Shown: positions 19,558-25,247 of the stretch, piece by piece | Layout: each line of letters begins with the position of its first letter | Numbering within the stretch: the stretch's first letter is position 1 | NCBI RefSeq assembly: GCF_000022565.1 | Contig: NC_012483.1 | Location: 3,100,001-3,164,000 of the forward strand | Reading direction: 5' to 3' | DNA length: 64,000 nucleotides | Source of the DNA: Acidobacterium capsulatum ATCC 51196 | GTDB taxonomy: Bacteria > Acidobacteriota > Terriglobia > Terriglobales > Acidobacteriaceae | Position numbers and translations under genes: made by a program | The notes under the pieces: generated by a model | What the model saw: the letters and a program-made list of their open reading frames with translations, nothing else | Database searches by the model: none | Told to the model about the DNA's origin: nothing

Positions 19558-20238
19558 TCAGACGCCCTTTTTCTGCGGTTCCCAGATGTACTTGTGAATC
19601 TGCAGGCTGAGGCGGGCCGGGAGGCCGTCTTCTAGCATCCACTCGACGAGCAGACGCGGGTCGAGGGTTGCGTTGCTGGTGCTTCGCTCAGGGGTGGGCG
19701 TTTTGGAAAAGGTGGGCGAGAGCAGAATCTGCCCGGCCTTCCGGTCGAGCGCATGGGCGCGGAGGAATTCGCGCGCAAACTCGTAGTCCGCGCGATCGGC
19801 GATGACAAACTTCACCTCGTCGCGCGGGGTGAGGAATTCCAGATTCTCCATCAGGAATTTGCCGGCTTCGCCTGAGCCGGGACACTTCACATCGACAATC
19901 TTGTGGACGGCCGCGGGCACCTCGCGTAGCGGGCGTTCGCCGCTGGTCTCGATCATCAACTCGTAGCCGGCCGCGAGCAGCCGCTCCATAAAGGGAATCA
20001 ACTGCTTTGCCTGGAGGAGGGGTTCGCCGCCGGTGAACTCGACCAAACGCACCGGGGCGAGGGCCTCGATGCGCGCGAGGATTTCGTCGTCAGAGAAAGC
20101 CTCGCCACCGGTGAAGGTGTATTCGGAGTCGCACCAGGAGCAGCGCAGATTGCAGCCCGCCAGCCGCACGAAGATGCATGGCCGACCGGCGAAGGACGAC
20201 TCTCCCTGGACCGATTTGTAGATCTCAATCAGACGCAA
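19558..20238 (-). CDS. queE: 7-carboxy-7-deazaguanine synthase QueE
   Basis: A 226-residue radical SAM enzyme of queuosine/preQ1 synthesis, turning 6-carboxytetrahydropterin into 7-carboxy-7-deazaguanine. The N-terminus IYKSVQGESSFAGRPCIFVR and the cluster motif CNLRCSWCD (family pattern with SAM contact FTGGEPLLQ) identify it. Standard length. It lies 15 bp after queD in the same direction, so the pair forms a queD-queE operon. queC and queF are not in the window. Confidence 0.95.
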   Translation of the reverse strand: MRLIEIYKSVQGESSFAGRPCIFVRLAGCNLRCSWCDSEYTFTGGEAFSDDEILARIEALAPVRLVEFTGGEPLLQAKQLIPFMERLLAAGYELMIETSGERPLREVPAAVHKIVDVKCPGSGEAGKFLMENLEFLTPRDEVKFVIADRADYEFAREFLRAHALDRKAGQILLSPTFSKTPTPERSTSNATLDPRLLVEWMLEDGLPARLSLQIHKYIWEPQKKGV

Positions 20239-20253
20239 AAGCGGATTCCCGGG

Positions 20254-20631
20254 CTATTCGTAGTAGGTCGCGGTGGTGGTGTCGGTCTCGTAGATGGTGC
20301 AGTCTTTTACGCGGACCCGGCTGCCGGTCATCTCGGCCAGTTGCTTGTTGGTTTCGTCGTAGAAATAGCGAGCCAGATTTTCGGCCGAAGGGTTGATCTG
20401 AGTGAATGGCTCAAGATCGTTGATCATCTGGTGATCGAGCCGGTCGATGACCGGGCGCATGACGTGCTTGAGGTCTTTGAAGTCGAGCAGAAGCCCGGCC
20501 GCATCGAGTTCCTTGCCCTGCAGCGTGATCTTTACCTTGTAATTATGGCCGTGCGGGTTTTCGCACTTGCCCTTGTAGTTGCGCAGGTAGTGCCCGGAGG
20601 AAAAGCCGCGCTCAACGGTTACTTCGTACAT
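20254..20631 (-). CDS. queD: 6-carboxy-5,6,7,8-tetrahydropterin synthase QueD
   Basis: A protein of 125 residues with the tetrahydropterin-synthase fold. It converts 7,8-dihydroneopterin triphosphate to 6-carboxytetrahydropterin. Zinc ligands are in FSSGHYL and CENPHGHNY; the catalytic Cys is in KCENP. The frame is open 69 codons further upstream, but that extension is low-complexity and not family-like. MYEVTVERGF at 20631 fits the E. coli length (121); ATG at 20673 is an alternative. The gene leads the queD-queE operon. Confidence 0.92.
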   Translation of the reverse strand: MYEVTVERGFSSGHYLRNYKGKCENPHGHNYKVKITLQGKELDAAGLLLDFKDLKHVMRPVIDRLDHQMINDLEPFTQINPSAENLARYFYDETNKQLAEMTGSRVRVKDCTIYETDTTTATYYE

Positions 20632-21109
20632 GTGCCTGATAGCTCGTTTCGTGGGGAAATGCTTAAACCCCATTGTAAATTGCGCGCCCTCTCTTTGTTG
20701 GGCGCTGGCGGATTCCGGCGCTTGATGCTGACCGGCTGGGGCGCGTGACGCGGGAGCTTTGGGAGGGCTGTCCAGAGCAAAAAAAAAATCACCATTAACG
20801 TCCCAGAAGTGACTGATTCTATGGGGCTTGCGGGACATTAGGCTTGTAAGCCCTTTAGAATCAACGCGAATTAACCCCTCTGGAGGGCCGGTTTTGCTGA
20901 TTCCGGCGGGCTCTGCCGGTCTGGAACGAGGAGATGCCCCTTATTTTCAGGATAGCGAATTTGGAGGAAATTACCGGCAACCGCGGGTAAGATTCTTTCG
21001 GGTCGCGTTGCTGCATAGGGCCGCGTGAGCAGGTGACGGGCCTCACATCGGATTTTGTGACGGGCGGCTTTGATGGAAGAGCGGCTGCGGGCCGCGTGGA
21101 GATGCGGAC
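20632..21109. other. Intergenic region between queD and the metal ATPase
   Basis: About 480 bp holding the divergent control regions of queD (minus) and the P-type ATPase (plus). It has a run of ten A residues at 20779-20788 and the CRP/FNR-type palindrome at 21032. Short open frames on the plus strand here have no ribosome sites or recognisable products. I see no preQ1 riboswitch that I could support. Confidence 0.5.
21032..21047. promoter_or_regulatory. CRP/FNR-type palindrome upstream of the metal ATPase
   Basis: GGTGACGGGCCTCACA, which fits GTGA-N6-TCAC exactly, 62 bp before the ATPase start. It matches the sites at 16350 and 22951. Confidence 0.5.
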
Positions 21110-22942
21110 TTGGAGAGCTATCGACAGCGGATTCTGGTGGCGGTGCCGGCGCTGGCGATTGCGGCGGCGCTGCTGCTGCGGTATGGGTTTCATGCCCGGA
21201 GCCTGATGGTTTCGATTCCGTTGTGGATTGCGATTGTGAGCTGCGGTGTGCCGCTGATTTTTGAGCTGTTGCGGCAGGTGTGGAAGCGGCAGTTTGGCGC
21301 GGATTTTCTGGCGGGGCTCTCGATTGCCACGGCGGTGGTGATGGGAGAGCTGCTGGTTGCGGTGATCATCATTCTGATGCTGACGGGTGGCGAGGCGCTG
21401 GAGTCGTTTGCCACGCGGCGGGCCTCGTCAGTGCTGCATGCGCTGGCCAAGCGGATGCCGAACCTGGCGCACCGGGTGGTGGACGGCCGGACGGCGGATA
21501 TTGCCGTGGCGGAGATTGCGGTGGGCGATCACCTGGTGGTGTATCCGCATGAGATTTGCCCGGTGGATGGGGTGGTTCTGGACGGCACGGGCAGCATGGA
21601 CGAGTCGTTTTTGACGGGCGAGCCTTTTCGCATGCGCAAGACGAAGGGTTCGCAGGTGATCTCTGGCGCGTTGAATGAAGACGCGGTGCTGACGATTGTG
21701 GCGGAGAAGCCGGCGGCGGATTCGCGGTATGCGCGGATTATGCAGGTGATGCGGGAGGCGGAGGAGAATCCGCCGGCGATGCGGCGGCTGGCCGATCAAC
21801 TGGGCGGGATTTATACGCCGGTGGCGCTGGGGATTGCGGCGCTGGCGTGGGGTGCGAGCGGCCACGCGGAGCGCTTTCTGGCGGTTCTGGTGATTGCGAC
21901 GCCGTGCCCTCTGCTGCTGGCGATTCCGGTGGCGATTATTGGCGCGATCTCACTGGCGGCGCGGCGGGGCGTGGTGATCAGGAAGCCGGCCATTCTGGAG
22001 CAGATGAGCCGCGTGCGGGTGATGTTCTTTGACAAGACGGGAACCTTGACGCACGGCGAGCCGACGGTGACCGCAGTGAAGGGACTGAACGGATTTGAGC
22101 CGGACGAGGTGCTTGCGCTGAGCGCGGCGCTGGAGCGGTACTCGAAGCATCCGCTGGCCTCGGCGATTTTGCAGGCGGCGGAGGAGCACCATGTTGCTCC
22201 GCTGACGGTGGCCGACATCAGCGAGCGGCCGGGAGAGGGATTAAAAGGCGATGTGCAGGGGCGGCGCGTGCTGGTGACCGGACGGCGCAAGCTGCCGCCC
22301 GCGCTCAAGGCGGAACTGCCGGAGGAGAGCGCGGGCATGGAATGCGTGGTGCTGGTGGATGGGAAGGTGTGCGGCGTGATGCACTTTCATGACCGGCCGA
22401 GGAAAGACAGCCGCTCGTTTGTGCAGCATCTGGGGCCGAAGCACCACGTAGAGACACTGATGATTTTGACAGGAGACCGCGACAGCGAAGCCCGGCACCT
22501 GGCGGAGGTGGTGGGGATTGAGGATATTCGCGCGAATCTTGCGCCGGAAGAGAAGCTGGAACTGGTGCGGGAGGCGACGCGGAAGGCGACGACGCTGTTT
22601 CTGGGCGACGGGATCAATGACGCTCCGGCGATGATGGCGGCGACGGTGGGCGTGGCGCTGGGGCAGGGCAGCGATATTGTGGCCGATGCGGCGGGGGCGG
22701 TGATTCTGGAATCGTCGCTGGGCAAGGTGGACGAGCTGCTGCACATTGGGGAGCGGATGCGGCGGATTGCGCTCGAGAGCGCGGTAGGCGGAATGGCGCT
22801 GAGCGCCGTGGGGATGGTGCTGGCGGCAACGGGACATCTGTCTCCGATTGCCGGAGCGATCAGCCAGGAGGCGATTGATCTGCTGGCGGTGCTGAATGCG
22901 CTACGCACCTCACTGCCACGGGGAGCCCTGCAGGATTATTGA
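21110..22942 (+). CDS. P1B-type heavy-metal ATPase with TPCP motif
   Basis: A 610-residue metal-exporting P-type ATPase. It lacks an N-terminal metal-binding (HMA) domain. Visible: actuator loop SFLTGEPF, ion-site helix ATPCPLLLAIPVAI, phosphorylation site DKTGTLTHGEPT, SKHPLASAI in the nucleotide domain, and GDGINDAPAMMAA in the hinge. TPC instead of CPC or SPC puts it near the P1B-5 group, where nickel and iron export has been shown for one member. The start is a TTG at 21110 with GGAG 8 bases upstream; no in-frame ATG fits better. A CRP/FNR-like palindrome lies upstream and a membrane protein gene follows by 62 bp. Metal is not determined by sequence alone. Confidence 0.9.
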   Translation: MESYRQRILVAVPALAIAAALLLRYGFHARSLMVSIPLWIAIVSCGVPLIFELLRQVWKRQFGADFLAGLSIATAVVMGELLVAVIIILMLTGGEALESFATRRASSVLHALAKRMPNLAHRVVDGRTADIAVAEIAVGDHLVVYPHEICPVDGVVLDGTGSMDESFLTGEPFRMRKTKGSQVISGALNEDAVLTIVAEKPAADSRYARIMQVMREAEENPPAMRRLADQLGGIYTPVALGIAALAWGASGHAERFLAVLVIATPCPLLLAIPVAIIGAISLAARRGVVIRKPAILEQMSRVRVMFFDKTGTLTHGEPTVTAVKGLNGFEPDEVLALSAALERYSKHPLASAILQAAEEHHVAPLTVADISERPGEGLKGDVQGRRVLVTGRRKLPPALKAELPEESAGMECVVLVDGKVCGVMHFHDRPRKDSRSFVQHLGPKHHVETLMILTGDRDSEARHLAEVVGIEDIRANLAPEEKLELVREATRKATTLFLGDGINDAPAMMAATVGVALGQGSDIVADAAGAVILESSLGKVDELLHIGERMRRIALESAVGGMALSAVGMVLAATGHLSPIAGAISQEAIDLLAVLNALRTSLPRGALQDY

Positions 22943-22950
22943 CGGCGCGA

Positions 22951-22966
22951 GGTGATCGCGGTCACA
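22951..22966. promoter_or_regulatory. CRP/FNR-type palindrome upstream of membrane protein gene
   Basis: GGTGATCGCGGTCACA, nine bases after the ATPase stop and 38 bp before the next start. It shares GTGA-N6-TCACA with the sites at 21032 and 16350 (the latter in reverse complement). Confidence 0.5.
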
Positions 22967-23004
22967 GCCTGGGGAGCCTGCGCGCGCGCCATTCTGGAGG
23001 CACT

Positions 23005-23589
23005 ATGAGAGCGGAGTGGCGACTGCATCGGTTTGTGCTGGGCATCCTGGTGGTGCTGCTGGCGACGTTTACCGGCTTTGGGTTGCACCTGCGGCCGATG
23101 CTGGCGCATCCGCGCGTGGAAGCTATTGGCGCGCTGATGATTGTGGCGGTGGCGGCTTCGCTGTTTTTCACGATGGGCATCATTGCGGCGACGGTCGCGC
23201 TGCAGTTTCAGGCCCGGCACCGGCGCGAACTGGTGACGTATGGAGTGCTGGGGCTGATGTCGATTTTTCTGGGGATCTATCTGGCGTGGTCGCGCGATGC
23301 CGGTTTGCCGGAGGTGGCGCTGGCGGCGGCTCCGCAGGCATTTTTGTTTGCGCTCGGAGAGCTGCGCCTGGCGCGGCATCTGGAACATCACAAGGCTTTG
23401 CGGCGGAGCCTGCGCGTGGGCGGCGTGGTGGAGGCTGCGATCGGGTTGGTGCTGGTCTATTTTGGGGCGTGGCCGGCAGTGTGGAGCAGCGCGGAGATTG
23501 TGAATGTGCTGATTTATGGCGCTGTGATTTCTCTGCTGCAACTGCTGCCGTTGGTGCTGTACCGGCCGGGGGATGGGCTGGTGGTTTAG
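23005..23589 (+). CDS. Polytopic membrane protein of unknown function
   Basis: A 194-residue very hydrophobic protein with about six predicted membrane segments (for example near residues 9-26, 40-65, 73-92, 97-113, 133-151, 162-184 of the product). GGAGG lies 5 bases before the ATG at 23005; the frame is open further up but without a start signal. No family recognised. It follows the metal ATPase and has its own CRP/FNR-like palindrome, so it may belong to the same response. Terminator hairpin follows at 23630. Confidence 0.75.
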   Translation: MRAEWRLHRFVLGILVVLLATFTGFGLHLRPMLAHPRVEAIGALMIVAVAASLFFTMGIIAATVALQFQARHRRELVTYGVLGLMSIFLGIYLAWSRDAGLPEVALAAAPQAFLFALGELRLARHLEHHKALRRSLRVGGVVEAAIGLVLVYFGAWPAVWSSAEIVNVLIYGAVISLLQLLPLVLYRPGDGLVV

Positions 23590-23629
23590 GGGTTCTTGGC
23601 CGGGACGTGGGGAGACGCGAGGCAAGAAA

Positions 23630-23671
23630 AAGGGCGTGCGCCGCGGGGTGCGGGCACGCCCTTTGAGTTGC
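23630..23671 (+). terminator. Terminator-like hairpin, first of a direct duplicate
   Basis: GGGCGTGC (23632-23639) and GCACGCCC (23654-23661) form a GC-rich stem followed by TTTGAGTT. It is downstream of the membrane protein gene. The 42-bp unit recurs at 23805-23846 with one mismatch. Confidence 0.6.
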
Positions 23672-23706
23672 TGACAAAGTTGAATTGGAGCAGAACAAAC
23701 ATCGGG

Positions 23707-23771
23707 CAGGGGCTAAAGCCCAATAATTTCAGCAGGCTTGATCGGCATGACTGAAGTCATGCCCTGTTACA
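23707..23771 (+). repeat. REP-like two-hairpin intergenic repeat, copy 3
   Basis: GGGCTAAAGCCC (23710-23721), a spacer, then a perfect 9-bp stem GGCATGACT (23744-23752) with AGTCATGCC (23755-23763) and the tail CTGTTACA. Compared with copy 1 the stem differs at three paired positions and still pairs perfectly. It lies between the two terminator duplicates. Confidence 0.7.
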
Positions 23772-23804
23772 AAACGATTGCTGCACAGGTTTGTCACCAA
23801 ACCT

Positions 23805-23846
23805 AAGGGCGTGCGCCGCGGGGTGCGGGCACGCCCCTTGAGTTGC
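23805..23846 (-). terminator. Terminator-like hairpin, second of a direct duplicate
   Basis: Same 42-bp unit as 23630-23671 (41 of 42 bases). The stem (GGGCGTGC 23807-23814, GCACGCCC 23829-23836) is 26 bases past the trxB stop on the minus strand, so it would serve trxB, although as a direct repeat it keeps the orientation of the first copy and lacks a good T-run on the minus strand. Confidence 0.5.
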
Positions 23847-23861
23847 ATGCAAGAAATGGTT

Positions 23862-24797
23862 TTAGCGGCCGTGCTCTTCGAGGAACTTTTCGACTTCGAG
23901 CGCGGCCATGCAGCCGGAGCCGGCGGCGGTGATGGCCTGACGGTAACGGCGGTCCTGCACGTCGCCGCAGGCGTAGACGCCGGGGACGCGGGTGTGGACC
24001 TGGTCGTGGGTGCGGATGTAGCCGTCGTCGTCGAGATCGATCTGGCCGGCGAACATGCCGGCGTTGGGCTCGTGACCGATGCCGAGGAAGAGGCCGCTGA
24101 TGGCGAGCTCGGACTCCTCGCCGGTGACGGTGTCACGCAGGCGGACTCCGCGGACATCCTTCTCTTCGACGCCGAGCACCTCTTCCACGGACACATTGGT
24201 GCGGAACTCGATCTTGGGGTGGGCCATGGCGCGCTCGAGCATGATGCGCGAGGCGCGGAAGTGGTCGCGGCGATGGAGCAGGGTGACCTTGGTGGCGAAG
24301 CGGGTGAGGAAGAGCGCTTCTTCCATGGCGGAGTCGCCGCCGCCGACCACCGCGATTTCTTTTCCGGAGAAGAAGAAGCCGTCGCAGGTGGCGCAGGAGC
24401 TGACGCCGTGGCCGATGAGCGCCTGCTCGGAGGGCAGACCGAGCCAACGGGCCGAGGCTCCGCTGGCGATGATGAGCGTGCGCGCGTGGATGACTTCGCG
24501 ACCGAGGTCGAGCACGAAGGGCCGCTTGCTGAGATCGGCCTTGACGAGATGGCCGAGGCGGAACTGTGCTCCGAAGCGGGAGGCCTGCTTGCGCATGTTA
24601 TCGATCAGCTCGGGGCCCTGAATGCCTTCGGGCCAGCCGGGGAAGTTTTCAACCAGCGTGGTGATGGAGAGCTGGCCGCCGGGCTCATGGCCCTCCAGCA
24701 CGAGGGGGTTCAGGTTGGCGCGGGCGGTGTAGATGGCAGCGGTCAGACCGGCGCAGCCGGAACCGAGGATGACTGTATCGAAGATGGCTTCCGTCAT
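23862..24797 (-). CDS. trxB: Thioredoxin reductase
   Basis: A flavoprotein of 311 residues that passes electrons from NADPH to thioredoxin. FAD-binding motif is ILGSGCAGLTAA (Cys in place of the usual Pro of GxGPAG), the redox-active pair is SCATCDG, the NADPH motif is VVGGGDSAMEEA, and the second FAD motif is YACGDVQD. The frame extends 25 codons upstream through two 18-bp tandem repeats, each with its own ATG; ATG at 24824 actually has the better ribosome-site spacing (AGGT at 7), while MTEAIFDTVILG at 24797 matches the family N-terminus. The start is therefore uncertain. It stands alone, convergent with the membrane protein gene. Confidence 0.93.
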   Translation of the reverse strand: MTEAIFDTVILGSGCAGLTAAIYTARANLNPLVLEGHEPGGQLSITTLVENFPGWPEGIQGPELIDNMRKQASRFGAQFRLGHLVKADLSKRPFVLDLGREVIHARTLIIASGASARWLGLPSEQALIGHGVSSCATCDGFFFSGKEIAVVGGGDSAMEEALFLTRFATKVTLLHRRDHFRASRIMLERAMAHPKIEFRTNVSVEEVLGVEEKDVRGVRLRDTVTGEESELAISGLFLGIGHEPNAGMFAGQIDLDDDGYIRTHDQVHTRVPGVYACGDVQDRRYRQAITAAGSGCMAALEVEKFLEEHGR

Positions 24798-24809
24798 GGG
24801 CTTATCAAT

Positions 24810-24845
24810 TCTACCTGTTTCCATGGGTCTACCTGCTTCCATGGG
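24810..24845. repeat. 18-bp tandem duplication at the trxB start
   Basis: TCTACCTGYTTCCATGGG twice (24810-24827, 24828-24845; one mismatch). On the minus strand each unit carries an in-frame ATG and an AGGTAGA purine stretch, so the duplication adds possible trxB start sites (MEAGRP, METGRI). Confidence 0.7.
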
Positions 24846-24889
24846 ATTCACCGGAGCAGCACAACGGTGCAAGCCCTTACCATGAAGAC

Positions 24890-25090
24890 ATGGCTAACCT
24901 GACGCTTGTGTATGGACTGCGGCTTTTGCCGGAAGATGAGATTGAATCGATTGGCGATGCGCCGATCCAACTGAAGAACGGGAATAGCGCGCGCGTGACG
25001 ATGCATTATCTGGAAGGCTCGCGCGAGCAGATCGAAGCGCAGTTGCGGCAGAGCATCGATGCGTTTTTTGATTTTTTCCCGGAGATTTAG
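24890..25090 (+). CDS. Small acidic protein, unknown function
   Basis: A 66-residue acidic open frame (MANLTLVYGLRLLPEDEIE at the start, IDAFFDFFPEI at the end) with no membrane segment and no cysteine. Its start is 93 bp from the trxB start on the opposite strand. Codon use looks like the neighbours (GC-rich third positions). No good ribosome site is visible and no family was recognised. It might be a real conserved small protein; evidence is coding-like composition only. Confidence 0.45.
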   Translation: MANLTLVYGLRLLPEDEIESIGDAPIQLKNGNSARVTMHYLEGSREQIEAQLRQSIDAFFDFFPEI

Positions 25091-25247
25091 AGGATCGGCG
25101 GATTCCATTTTGGGAATGGGGCTGGCGGGCGGTTTCGTTCTGAAATTGCCGATGGGAATTCGCGGAGAAAAGGGCTCGCGCAAGGCTTGAAACATGGCGA
25201 AATAAAGGCGAACCAATCTGGAACCACCGGATTGTGGAGCGCTTGCC

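Noticed and set aside
20632-20838. N-terminal extension of QueD
   Set aside because: Open frame, but the residues are not family-like and the usual QueD start is at 20631.
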